NCBI GenBank assembly: GCA_036745275.1 | Contig: DAIOGK010000009.1 | Coordinates: 1 to 64,000, forward strand | Length of the DNA stretch: 64,000 nt | Reading direction: 5' to 3' | DNA from: JAIUNP01 sp020161975 | GTDB taxonomy: Bacteria > Pseudomonadota > Alphaproteobacteria > Rhizobiales > Beijerinckiaceae | Shown: positions 28,929 to 37,282 of the stretch, piece after piece | Numbering within the stretch: position 1 is the first letter of the stretch | Layout: each line of letters opens with the position of its first letter | Made by a program: the position numbers and the translations under genes | Notes under the pieces: generated by a model | Database searches by the model: none | What the model was told of the DNA's origin: nothing | Seen by the model: only the letters and a program-made list of their open reading frames with translations

Positions 28929-30179
28929 TTACGGATTCATCGGCCATTTGGCGACGGCGACGGCGACATCCTTGGGAGCCACCGTAACCCATTTGCCGCC
29001 CAGATACTGGATGAGGACGGGATCGGCGTCCGGGTTCTGGCCGTCCGGGCCGAAATGGACCTTCGCCCACGGCATGATCGTTTCCGATCCCGGGATGTTG
29101 GTGGCCGCGAGCGCTGCCCGGATTTTCTCGCCTTCGAGCGATTTTGCCCGGTTGATCGCGTCGGCAAGGATCAGCAGGGCCATGAACTGACGGGAGGTGT
29201 TGTCATTGAGATCACGCCCGGCCCGGGCCTTGAACTTGTCGTTGACATAGCTGATCGACGGACGCTTGGCCGCCATGTCGAGCGAGAAGCTGGCGCGGGA
29301 AATCAGACCGTCGAGCTTGTCGCCCACGGCGTCGAACACGGCCTTTTCCGAGAAGCCGGCGGCCTGCGCGACGATGTTCTTCGGCTTGTAGCCAAGTTCA
29401 CCCATGGTCTTGACCAGAAGGATCGCGTCCGTGGTGTAGCTCGACGGCAGGAGCACATCGGCATTGGCGGTCTTGAGCTGCTGCACCTCGGCGGTCAGCG
29501 ACGGCGAATTGGCGCGGTACTTGATGTCCGCCGTCACCTTGTAGCCGCGCTCCTGGGCGAGCTTGCGCTGGGTGTTGGAGGAATCCGTGCCGAAGATTGT
29601 ATCCTCGTAGAACAGCGCCAGGGTTTCGATCTTCTTGCCGGCCGCGCGCTGGGCATCGAGAAAATCAAACATGCCCTTGGAGAAGGTTTCATCATGCGCC
29701 GCGGGGCGGAAAAAGAACTTCAGGTTGCGCCGATGCAGCGACGGCGAGGAGGAATCCGCGCACATATAGGGCACCGCATAGCGCTCGCAGGCCACGCTCA
29801 CCGTATTCGACACCGAGGAATGGAAGGCGCCGACGATGGAGCAAACCTTGTCCTGGGTGATCAGGCGTTCGGCTTCGGCGCGGCCCTTCTGCGGATCGGC
29901 CTGATGATCGGCGAAGACCAGGCGCACCTTGGCGCCGCCCAGACCCGGCAGGCCGGCTGCCTTGGCGGTGGGCAGGTCGATGGCATTGGCGGTGTTGATG
30001 ATCTCCGCCGCAGTCTCAAGCGCATGGCGGGCATCAACGCCGACCTGCGCGTTGGAGCCCGACATCGGATAGATCGCGCCGATCACAACCTCCTGCGTGC
30101 CCTGGGCCAGCAATTTGCTGACGGGCAACACGCCGGTTGTCGCAGCGCCGATCAGCGCCGCCCTGCGAGATATTATCAT
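28929..30179 (-). CDS. LivK-type ABC transporter substrate-binding protein, TAT-exported
   Basis: This 416-residue protein has a twin-arginine-like signal (IISRRAALIGAATTGVLPVS) followed by VVIGAIYPMSGSNAQVGVDA, the usual start of family 4 amino-acid-binding proteins. SIVGAFHSSVSNTVSVACER and MCADSSSPSLHRRN line the ligand site region. The ligand may be an amino acid, urea, amide or cyclic derivative. Next to DUF1445 and oxoprolinase genes, glutamate-derived compounds are candidates. Confidence 0.88.
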   Translation of the reverse strand: MIISRRAALIGAATTGVLPVSKLLAQGTQEVVIGAIYPMSGSNAQVGVDARHALETAAEIINTANAIDLPTAKAAGLPGLGGAKVRLVFADHQADPQKGRAEAERLITQDKVCSIVGAFHSSVSNTVSVACERYAVPYMCADSSSPSLHRRNLKFFFRPAAHDETFSKGMFDFLDAQRAAGKKIETLALFYEDTIFGTDSSNTQRKLAQERGYKVTADIKYRANSPSLTAEVQQLKTANADVLLPSSYTTDAILLVKTMGELGYKPKNIVAQAAGFSEKAVFDAVGDKLDGLISRASFSLDMAAKRPSISYVNDKFKARAGRDLNDNTSRQFMALLILADAINRAKSLEGEKIRAALAATNIPGSETIMPWAKVHFGPDGQNPDADPVLIQYLGGKWVTVAPKDVAVAVAKWPMNP

Positions 30180-30203
30180 GGTAGTCCTCCCGTTTTTTAT
30201 TTG

Positions 30204-31016
30204 TCAGATCACTGAGAATTCACTGTTCCGCCGGTCCGTGACAAGCATGGAGCCGGGCGCATGGGTCATGGCAAAGCCGGGTCTGGCAGCGGCGATGGCC
30301 GCCTGGGGGGTGACGCCGCAGGCCCAGAACACGGGGATTTCGTCAGGCTCAACCGGAACCGCATCACCATAGTCAGGTTTCGCCAGATCCCCAATACCGA
30401 TCAGCGCCGGGTCCCCCAGATGCACCGGCGCCCCGTGCATGGCCGGAAATCGCGAGGTGATCTGCACGGCGCGGATCGCATCCGCCGCCTTCAGCGGTCG
30501 CATCGAGACCACCATCGGGCCGTGGAAGGCCCCCGCCGGGGTGGTTTGGATCGTCGTGCGATACATGGAGATGTTCGCGCCGCAACTGACATGGCGCAGC
30601 GGAATCCCGTCATCCAGCAGCGCCGCTTCAAAAGTGAAGGAACAGCCGATCACGAAGGCGACAAGATCGTTGCGCCACCAGGTCTTGATCGACCGCGGCT
30701 CTTCGATGAGCGCGCCGTCCTTCCACACCCGGTAGCGCGGCAGATCGGTCCTCAGGTCGAGATCCCGGCCCAGCAGCGGGATATGGGGGGACCCCACGTC
30801 GGAGACGCCGAGCAGCGGGCAAGGCTTGGGGTTGGCCTGGGCGTAGCGAAGAAAGTCCCCCGCAAGGTCCGCCGGCAGAATGACGAGATTTCCCTGCACA
30901 TAGCCTGGCGCAAGATCGGCTGTATTGCCTGAAAAGCTGCCGTTCCGGCAGGCCAGCCGAACGTCCCGTCCGGTCGACAGTTGGCTGTGCCTGCGACCAT
31001 CGGTTGCGGATGCCAT
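30204..31016 (-). CDS. DUF1445 family protein (putative hydro-lyase / D-glutamate cyclase family)
   Basis: This 270-residue protein starts at ATG 31016 behind GGGAGAAACGC rather than at the first ATG (31049). Typical segments are LAPGYVQGNLVILPADLAGD near residue 30, FVIGCSFTFEAALLDDGIPL near residue 110 and FWACGVTPQAAIAAARPGFA near the end. A mammalian member (DGLUCY) converts D-glutamate to 5-oxo-D-proline. Bacterial members are usually called putative hydro-lyases. With the oxoprolinase in the same gene set, a D-glutamate cyclase role is attractive, but alternative lyase reactions remain possible. Confidence 0.85.
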   Translation of the reverse strand: MASATDGRRHSQLSTGRDVRLACRNGSFSGNTADLAPGYVQGNLVILPADLAGDFLRYAQANPKPCPLLGVSDVGSPHIPLLGRDLDLRTDLPRYRVWKDGALIEEPRSIKTWWRNDLVAFVIGCSFTFEAALLDDGIPLRHVSCGANISMYRTTIQTTPAGAFHGPMVVSMRPLKAADAIRAVQITSRFPAMHGAPVHLGDPALIGIGDLAKPDYGDAVPVEPDEIPVFWACGVTPQAAIAAARPGFAMTHAPGSMLVTDRRNSEFSVI

Positions 31017-31092
31017 GCGTTTCTCCCTGTTGTGACACGAGGAAAGCACGTCTGATCGATAATAAGAAATCGTATTACATTATCAAAATCGA

Positions 31093-31992
31093 TTACGGTT
31101 CGTTATACATCGCGACGATTTCCTGGGCCATCCGGGCCACGGGCTCGGCGAGCGACAGACTGGGCGTCGTGCCCATCGTTGCGGTAAACACGAGGTCCGG
31201 CAAGGTCAGCTCGGTTGCAAGGATCCGCAGTTCCCCGCGCGCCAGCTCCCGGGCAATGACCGCAGGCGGAATGACGCTGACGCCGATGCCTTCCAGCGTC
31301 ATCTTGATGATCGTCGACAGCGAGGAGTTCGGGTACATGCGCGGATTGGCCATATCCGACCGGGTCAGCATCTGGCGCAGGGCCATGTAGGGCCGTGTGG
31401 TCTTCGGATAGGTAATGACCGGCTTGGAGGTCAGGCGCTCCAGCGTCACCGGCTCCGGGCCGAGATCGATGGCCTGCCCGGCAATGAAGGCCAGCGGATA
31501 CCGGCAGAGGTCGAGGTTCACCATGCTCGGCTCGCTCACCGGCCCGAGCAGGAAGGCAAGGTCGATCTGCCCTGCGACCAGCGCATTCCTGAGGTTGATC
31601 GACACATCGACCGAAATATCGAGCGCGATATTGGGATAGCGCGCATGGACCTGCTCGATCAGGCGGGAAAGCCAAGTGTGAACGATCGTCTCGGCGACGC
31701 CAAGCCGCACGACGCCACTCAGCGTTTTGTGGTCGGCTACCGATTGCACCATCTCGGTCGAAAGCCGGAGGATGCGTTCGGCATATTCGAGCAACATGCG
31801 CCCGCGCGGGGTCAGCGTCGAGGTGCGGGCGCCGCGTTCGATCACCTTGACGCCCAGGGTGTGTTCGAGATTGGCAATGCGCTGGGAAATCGCGGGCTGG
31901 GTGGTGTGCAGGCGCTCCGCTGCGCCGCGGAAGCTGCCGAGCTGTGCGACCCAATAGAAGATTTCGAGGTCTTTCAGCTCGATCTTCAACAT
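31093..31992 (-). CDS. LysR-family transcriptional regulator of the DUF1445/oxoprolinase set
   Basis: This 299-residue LysR protein has the HTH SFRGAAERLHTTQPAISQRI (residues about 19-38) and an effector domain from about residue 90. It is the first gene of the minus-strand set and is followed after 76 bases by the DUF1445 gene, so it may be cotranscribed or autoregulated. The gap (31017-31092) is AT-rich and could hold the operon promoter. Confidence 0.9.
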   Translation of the reverse strand: MLKIELKDLEIFYWVAQLGSFRGAAERLHTTQPAISQRIANLEHTLGVKVIERGARTSTLTPRGRMLLEYAERILRLSTEMVQSVADHKTLSGVVRLGVAETIVHTWLSRLIEQVHARYPNIALDISVDVSINLRNALVAGQIDLAFLLGPVSEPSMVNLDLCRYPLAFIAGQAIDLGPEPVTLERLTSKPVITYPKTTRPYMALRQMLTRSDMANPRMYPNSSLSTIIKMTLEGIGVSVIPPAVIARELARGELRILATELTLPDLVFTATMGTTPSLSLAEPVARMAQEIVAMYNEP

Positions 31993-32135
31993 CGCGCGAT
32001 ATCCTCAAACCGAGACGTTCGATGTGAGACGCTTATTGCCCCGGCTGCCCTGTGTCCACCCATTGATCGGCTGACAGGGCCGGATCCTGCCCATCAGGGG
32101 GGAGTGGATCGACATGCGCCGCCCGTGCGGGCCGC

Positions 32136-32164
32136 TTGTCAGTGTTGCTCAATTGAGGTACATC
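32136..32164 (+). promoter_or_regulatory. Promoter and operator of the toxin-antitoxin pair
   Basis: TTGTCA (32136-32141), 17 bases, then TACATC (32159-32164) form a weak sigma-70-like promoter. The perfect palindrome CTCAATTGAG (32148-32157) lies between the hexamers, where RelB-type antitoxins typically bind for autorepression. Confidence 0.5.
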
Positions 32165-32186
32165 TTGCGCCGAGAGGATGAGCACC

Positions 32187-32462
32187 ATGGCCGCCACGGC
32201 ATTTGTACGCGCAAGGATTGACCAGGCCATCCGCGATGAAGCGGCCGATGTGCTCGCCGAACTTGGGCTCACGGTTTCCGATGTGCTGCGCATGACCCTG
32301 ACGCGCGTGGCGCGCGACAGGGCCCTGCCGCTTGAACTGAAGGTTCCGAACGCGGAAACCCGCGCTGCGATGGAAGAGGCGCGGGCGGCGATGAAGGCGC
32401 GGGTTGCACGGTTCCCGACGCCCGAGGCCCTGTTCGATGTCCTCGAAGCGAAAGCCCGATAA
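32187..32462 (+). CDS. RelB/DinJ-family antitoxin
   Basis: This 91-residue protein starts with the ribbon-helix-helix-like FVRARIDQAIRDEAADVLAE and GLTVSDVLRMTLTRVARDRA typical of RelB/DinJ antitoxins. The C-terminal half is charged and helical (ETRAAMEEARAAMKARVARF) and should wrap the toxin. ATG 32187 was preferred over ATG 32178 because GAGAGG ends only one base before the latter. The gene overlaps the toxin gene by 26 bases, as in many such pairs. Confidence 0.85.
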   Translation: MAATAFVRARIDQAIRDEAADVLAELGLTVSDVLRMTLTRVARDRALPLELKVPNAETRAAMEEARAAMKARVARFPTPEALFDVLEAKAR

Positions 32463-32760
32463 GGCAAAGCGGGCCAATCGTCCGCTGGCGTGCGATTTCA
32501 CCAGGACCTTCAGGAAGGACTGGGAGCGCCTGTCGCGCAGCGGACGGTACAACATGGCGCAGTTGAAGGAGGCGATGCTGCTCCTGATCGCCAATGATGC
32601 GCCGCTTGGCCCCGAATGGCTGGATCATCCGTTGAAGGGCGACTGGAGCGATTATCGCGAGTGCCACATCGGCGGTGATTTCCTGCTGATCTACCGCATC
32701 GAGAATGATCTGGTCTGGTTCGTGCGCGCCGGCACCCATGCGGATCTGTTCAAGGAGTGA
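32437..32760 (+). CDS. YafQ-family type II toxin (mRNA endonuclease)
   Basis: This 107-residue RelE-superfamily toxin has CDFTRTFRKDWERLSRSGRY near residue 19, then WLDHPLKGDWSDYRECHIGG and a terminal AGTHADLF. These match YafQ proteins, including the histidines and aspartates of the active site (DH, DYRECHI, GTHADLF). It would cleave ribosome-bound mRNA when the antitoxin is degraded. On a repABC replicon a likely role is stabilisation after segregation. Confidence 0.85.
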   Translation: MSSKRKPDKAKRANRPLACDFTRTFRKDWERLSRSGRYNMAQLKEAMLLLIANDAPLGPEWLDHPLKGDWSDYRECHIGGDFLLIYRIENDLVWFVRAGTHADLFKE

Positions 32761-32766
32761 GCGGCG

Positions 32767-33993
32767 TCATCGTTCTCCCGGACCGGCCACCACGCCCTGA
32801 TCATGCAGGCGCGCGATCTCGGCGCTTGACAGCGCGAGCAGCCCGGCGAGCACCTCGTCGGTGTGTTCGCCAAGGCGCGGGGCCCCTGGCGCCGGTCCGC
32901 GCGCCAACCCGGCGAATGTCGCCGCCGCGCCCGGTGTCGGATAGGTCTGCCCTGCGGGATGCCGGCGTTCGGCGAAGACGGGATTGCCGCTGACAAACCC
33001 CGGCTCGTCGCGGATCGCCTGCGACAGCGGGCGATACACGCTCCAGCAGACGCCGGCCCTGTCGAGACACGCGGCGGCCTCTGTGAGGTTCAGGCGGCGC
33101 AGCGCGGCCTCCATCAGCGGAAACAGGCGGGCGCGATGGGTGAAGCGCTGCCCCTCGTGGGTAAAGGTGACGCCGAGTTCGGCCTCGATCCCGGCAACCT
33201 CCGCGCCGATGCCGAGCGCCTCGGTCACGGAGGCCCATTGCTTGCCGGTAATCGCGACGATCATGATGTGTTTGCCGTCTGCCGTGGCAAAGTCGCGACC
33301 GAGCGCCCCGAACAGGTCGTTGCCCAGGCGCGGCCGGTCGCCGGAAACCAGCGCCTCGGCGATCTGGCCGGTATGCCCCAGCGAGGTCGCGGCCATGTCC
33401 GAGAGGGGAACCCGCACCTCGCCCCCCTGCCCCGTCGTCTGGCGATGGTGCACCGCCGCCATCAGGGCAAAGGCCGCATAGGCGCCGGTGATGAGGTCCC
33501 AGGCCGGCAGAACGTGGTTGACGGGCTGGTCGCCGGCAAGATCCGCCGGGCCGGTCATCGTGGTCAGTCCGGTCACGGCGTTGATTGTATAGTCGATGCC
33601 GTTGCGGCCATCGGCCCAGCCCATGACGCGGACGGTGATCATGTCCGGCCGGCGCGCTGCCAGCCGCTCGTGGGAGAGGAACCCGTCGACGGGGTAATTG
33701 GTGACGAAGAGGCCGCCGTTCGCCCCCGGCGCGGTGGCGATGCGCAGGGCGAGGTCCCGGCCCTCCTTGCTGGCGAGGTTGAGCGCGACCGATTTCTTGC
33801 CCTTGTTCAGCCCCTCCCAGTAGAGGCTGTGGCCATCAGGGGTGACCGGCCAGCGGTTGAAGTCCGGCCCGCCGCCGATCATGTCGAAGCGGATCACCTC
33901 CGCGCCGAGGCCGAGCAAATGCTGGCAGCAGACCGGTCCGGCAATGAAGGACGCGCCCTCGATGACGCGCATACCCTTGAGAATGTTGTACAT
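32767..33993 (-). CDS. CaiB/BaiF-family (family III) CoA-transferase
   Basis: This 408-residue enzyme starts MYNILKGMRVIEGASFIAGP and continues ADVIRFD-like (GAEVIRFDMIGGGPDFNRWP) and NKGKKSVALNLASKEGRDLA, as in the family. The catalytic aspartate lies in LPAWDLITGAYAAFALMAAV. It transfers CoA between carboxylic acids. It ends seven bases after the toxin stop on the other strand and is followed upstream by a thiolase, so a CoA-dependent acid degradation pathway is likely. Substrate unknown. Confidence 0.85.
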   Translation of the reverse strand: MYNILKGMRVIEGASFIAGPVCCQHLLGLGAEVIRFDMIGGGPDFNRWPVTPDGHSLYWEGLNKGKKSVALNLASKEGRDLALRIATAPGANGGLFVTNYPVDGFLSHERLAARRPDMITVRVMGWADGRNGIDYTINAVTGLTTMTGPADLAGDQPVNHVLPAWDLITGAYAAFALMAAVHHRQTTGQGGEVRVPLSDMAATSLGHTGQIAEALVSGDRPRLGNDLFGALGRDFATADGKHIMIVAITGKQWASVTEALGIGAEVAGIEAELGVTFTHEGQRFTHRARLFPLMEAALRRLNLTEAAACLDRAGVCWSVYRPLSQAIRDEPGFVSGNPVFAERRHPAGQTYPTPGAAATFAGLARGPAPGAPRLGEHTDEVLAGLLALSSAEIARLHDQGVVAGPGER

Positions 33994-34092
33994 CAGCACA
34001 CGGGGACCGGTGGTCGGGGTTTGCCTGCCGCCGGACCAGCCCGGCCACCGGCAGCGAGCGGCGGATCGATCCTGATGCCGCAAGCGGCGGCG

Positions 34093-35289
34093 TCAGGCAG
34101 CCTCGAAAATCGCGGCCATGCCCTGGCCGCCGCCGACGCACATCGTTTCCAGCCCGTAGCGCGCACCCCGGCGCTTCATTTCGTGAACCAGGGTGGTCAT
34201 GATGCGCACGCCGGTCGCGCCGATGGGGTGGCCGAGGGAAATGCCGGACCCGTTGACGTTGAGCCTGTCGCGCTCGTCCCATTCAAGCCCCTTCAGGCAG
34301 GCCAGAACCTGGACCGCGAACGCCTCGTTGATTTCGACAAGATCCATGTCGGCCATCGAGAGGCCGGTCTTCTGCATGACCTTGCGGATCGCGGGGACCG
34401 GGCCGATGCCCATGCGGGACGGCTCGCACCCCACCGCCGACCAGCCGTTGAGGAAGGCGATGGGTTCAAGGCCGAGCGCGGCGAGGCGATCCTCCGCAAC
34501 GACCAGACAGGCCGCGGCGGCATCGTTCTGCTGGGCGGCATTGCCGGCGGTCACGATCCCGTCCTTCAGGATGACCTTGAGCCTGGCGAGGCTTTCGGGC
34601 GTGGTCTCGGGCCGGATGCCCTCATCCTGCCGGAAAATGACGGGATCGCCCTTCCTTTGCGGCACGGGCACCGGCACGACTTCATCGGCGAAGCGCCCGC
34701 TTGCCCAGGCGGCGGCGGCGCGCCGGTGGCTCTCGGCGGCGAAGGCATCCGCCTCCTGCCGCGTGATCGCATAATCCTTCGCCAGATTCTCCGCGGTCTC
34801 GATCATGCCCGAGATGAAGCCGAACCGATGCACCGGCTGCGATCGTTCGCGCCCGCGATCCAGCCGGTCATAAAACTGGGTGGTGCCCGAGCGCCGGCCC
34901 CAGCGCATGTCGGTGGAATAGAACTCGATGTTGGACATGCTCTCGACGCCGCCGGCAAGGACGACATCACAGGCGTTGGTCTGCACCATCATCGCCGCCG
35001 TCACCAGCGCCTGAAGCCCGCCGCCGCAGCGCCGGTCGATCTGCAAGCCCGGCACCTCGATGGGGAGCCCGGCTTCGAGCGCGACCCAGCGGCCGACGCA
35101 GGGCGTTTCCGAATTGGCGTAGGACTGGGCAAAAACGACATCCTCGATCAGCTTCGGATCGATGCCGGAGCGCTTGAGAACAGCTTGTGCGGCGATACTG
35201 CCGAGCGTCTCGACCGGGACTGTCCGCAAGGTGCCGCCAAACGCTCCTACCGGTGTGCGGACCGCACTGACAATGGCTGCACGACGCAT
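34093..35289 (-). CDS. Thiolase (acetyl-CoA acyltransferase family)
   Basis: This 398-residue thiolase starts MRRAAIVSAVRTPVGAFGGT behind GGGAG. The acyl-accepting cysteine is in IDRRCGGGLQALVTAAMMV (about residue 89), the histidine in SLGHPIGATGVRI and the second cysteine in CVGGGQGMAAIFE. The segment before the nucleophile lacks the usual serine (CGGG instead of CASG). It probably cleaves a 3-oxoacyl-CoA in the same pathway as the CoA-transferase. The open frame upstream of 35289 is a shadow. Confidence 0.88.
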   Translation of the reverse strand: MRRAAIVSAVRTPVGAFGGTLRTVPVETLGSIAAQAVLKRSGIDPKLIEDVVFAQSYANSETPCVGRWVALEAGLPIEVPGLQIDRRCGGGLQALVTAAMMVQTNACDVVLAGGVESMSNIEFYSTDMRWGRRSGTTQFYDRLDRGRERSQPVHRFGFISGMIETAENLAKDYAITRQEADAFAAESHRRAAAAWASGRFADEVVPVPVPQRKGDPVIFRQDEGIRPETTPESLARLKVILKDGIVTAGNAAQQNDAAAACLVVAEDRLAALGLEPIAFLNGWSAVGCEPSRMGIGPVPAIRKVMQKTGLSMADMDLVEINEAFAVQVLACLKGLEWDERDRLNVNGSGISLGHPIGATGVRIMTTLVHEMKRRGARYGLETMCVGGGQGMAAIFEAA

Positions 35290-35377
35290 CAACCGCTCCC
35301 CGTTCGGCCGGGAATGCCCCGGCAAGGAGCGACAGCATACGGTTGGCGGTGGTGGGCGCAACCAGATAATGTCGGTG

Positions 35378-36082
35378 TCACGCCGGCCCCTGCGCCGCTC
35401 CGGACCTGTGCGCGGGCGGGAACAGCACCAGAATGGCCGCCATCTCCTCTTCCAGCGTGTGGCGCATGGCGGCGGCGGCATCATCGGGGCTCCGCCGCTC
35501 GATGGCCTGAAGAACGGTAAGCTGGTCGGCGTGCAGCCGTGCCGCCCGTCCCGGCGTGCGGAACTGGGCTTTGCGGAACGGCGCCGCCCGGATGCGCAGG
35601 GCGGTGACGGCCGATTGCAGGTCCGGGTTCTGGGCGCCTTTGACGATGACCTCGTGGAACAGTCGGTTGCCGGCAACATAACGGTCAAGATCATCCGCCG
35701 CGACGGCGGTTCCGCAATCGGCCAGGGCGGCCCGCAGCTTCAGGCGCTCGGCCAGCGGCAGGCGCGCGGCGGCCAGCCGCGTCAGCAGCGTCTCCATCTC
35801 CACGATGGCTTCGAGCAGCATGGGCAGGCGATCGCCATCGACGGCAAGCACCACGGCGCCCGCATTGGGGCGGATGGTGACGATGCCGGCGGCAGCAAGC
35901 TGGTGCAGCGCCTCGCGCACAGGCGTGCGGGAGACGCCGAATTCCAGCGCCAGCGCGGCCTCTTCAAGGCGACTGCCGGGGGCATAGGCCCCGTTCAGGA
36001 TGGCATCGCCCAGATGTCGGCGCACGGCGTTTGCCAGGGTGTCGCCGGACCCCGCGACCAGACGGGGGGTGTCATGTTTCAT
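35378..36082 (-). CDS. GntR-family regulator, FCD (FadR) subfamily
   Basis: This 234-residue protein has the GntR winged HTH (NGAYAPGSRLEEAALALEFG, then VSRTPVREALHQL, residues about 30-62) and an FCD effector domain with DLDRYVAGNRLFHEVIVKGA near residue 140. The FCD fold binds metal and a carboxylic acid effector. It sits between the thiolase gene and the divergent Bug/sulfatase genes, with an operator-like repeat in the gap. Confidence 0.9.
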   Translation of the reverse strand: MKHDTPRLVAGSGDTLANAVRRHLGDAILNGAYAPGSRLEEAALALEFGVSRTPVREALHQLAAAGIVTIRPNAGAVVLAVDGDRLPMLLEAIVEMETLLTRLAAARLPLAERLKLRAALADCGTAVAADDLDRYVAGNRLFHEVIVKGAQNPDLQSAVTALRIRAAPFRKAQFRTPGRAARLHADQLTVLQAIERRSPDDAAAAMRHTLEEEMAAILVLFPPAHRSGAAQGPA

Positions 36083-36147
36083 CTGGAGGACTTTCCGATC
36101 GTCGCTGCCAGTTTACACGAACCCGCGCATTACGCACGAGACGCCAA

Positions 36148-36176
36148 TTGCATACATATAAGACTTATGTATACAA
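36148..36176. promoter_or_regulatory. Twin GntR/FCD operator-like site
   Basis: The core inverted repeat is ATACATA (36152-36158) / TATGTAT (36166-36172), extended to 11-bp arms with one mismatch (TTG at 36148 pairs with CAA at 36174). It can also be read as two boxes, TGCATACA (36149-36156) and the perfect palindrome TGTATACA (36168-36175), the pattern bound by many FCD GntR proteins. It lies between the regulator gene and the binding-protein gene. Confidence 0.65.
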
Positions 36177-36248
36177 TAGTGAAGGATCGGGTTTGAAGAC
36201 GGCCAGCAAGGTCGCATCGCCCACCGGGAAGCGAACATGGAGGTTTCG

Positions 36249-37238
36249 ATGCGCATTCAACGGCGAAGCGGGATTCTGTGCGGGGCCTTCGCCCTGCTTT
36301 CGCTGGTCATGGCCGGGCACAGCCTCCCGGCGGGCGCTCAGGCCTGGCCGGACAAGCCGATCACGATCGTGGTCGGCTCGGGGCCGGGATCTGCGCCCGA
36401 TGTGATTGCGCGGCTGATCGGCGATCAGCTTTCCAAGCGGATGGGCCAGCCCGTGATCATCGACAACAAGCCCGGCGCGAGCGGTGCGATTGGCGCGGCA
36501 GCGGCGGCGCGGGCCCCCTCCGACGGCAACACGCTGTTGATGATGACGGCGGTCCATACAATCCTGCCCTCGCTGTCGAAGGATGCGCCGTATGACGCCG
36601 TGGGCAGCTTCACCCCGGTGGCCAACGTCGCCTCCGTTCCGCTGATCCTGGTGGTGGACAAGAGCCTGGGCGTCAATTCGCTGAAGGAACTGATCGCGCG
36701 CGCCCGGGCCAAGCCCGGCAGCCTCTATTATGCCTCGCCGGGCAATGGCACGCTCCAGCATTTCGCGACCGCGCTGCTCACCCAGCGCGAGCAGGTCAAC
36801 ATGGTGCATGTGCCCTACAAGAGCGGGGGCGAGGCGATCACCGGCCTTCTGGGCGGCCAGGTGCAGCTGTTCTTCTCGGGAATGCCCCCGGCCCTGCCGC
36901 AGATGCAGGCGGGCAAGCTCGTGGCGCTGGCCGTCTCCACCGAAAAACGCTCTGCCGCCGCGCCCGAGGTTCCGACCCTGATCGAGCTCGGTTATGCGGG
37001 CATGACCGCCGATAACTGGCATGCGCTGGTGGCCCCGGCGCGGACACCGCTGGAGCGCGTGCAGCGGCTCGCGAAGGAGATCAGCGAGATCCTGAAGGAT
37101 CCGGCAACGCGCGCGAGCCTGGTCAAGCTCGGCGGTGAGGCCGATTTCAAGGATCCGGTGGCGCTCGGCAAGGTGATCGGCGGGGAGACCGCCAAATGGC
37201 GGACCGTCATTCCGGCAACGGGCCTCAAGCTGAACTAG
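36249..37238 (+). CDS. Bug-family (TctC-like) periplasmic binding protein
   Basis: This 329-residue protein starts at ATG 36249 after GGAGG at 36239-36243. A signal peptide ends near residue 30 (SLPAGAQA), followed by the typical WPDKPITIVVGSGPGSAPDV and IIDNKPGASGAIG. VPYKSGGEAITGLLGGQVQL near residue 190 lines the carboxylate ligand region. Bug proteins usually serve TctAB-type transporters, but no TctA or TctB gene is in the window. It may work with a transporter elsewhere or as a sensor. Confidence 0.9.
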   Translation: MRIQRRSGILCGAFALLSLVMAGHSLPAGAQAWPDKPITIVVGSGPGSAPDVIARLIGDQLSKRMGQPVIIDNKPGASGAIGAAAAARAPSDGNTLLMMTAVHTILPSLSKDAPYDAVGSFTPVANVASVPLILVVDKSLGVNSLKELIARARAKPGSLYYASPGNGTLQHFATALLTQREQVNMVHVPYKSGGEAITGLLGGQVQLFFSGMPPALPQMQAGKLVALAVSTEKRSAAAPEVPTLIELGYAGMTADNWHALVAPARTPLERVQRLAKEISEILKDPATRASLVKLGGEADFKDPVALGKVIGGETAKWRTVIPATGLKLN

Positions 37239-37282
37239 GCATCGCAGAGGGCAGCCGCCCTGCCGGCTGCCAGAATGGAAAC

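Noticed and set aside
32863..35520. 885-residue plus-strand frame
   Set aside because: Runs through the CoA-transferase and thiolase genes in antisense and shows no domain.
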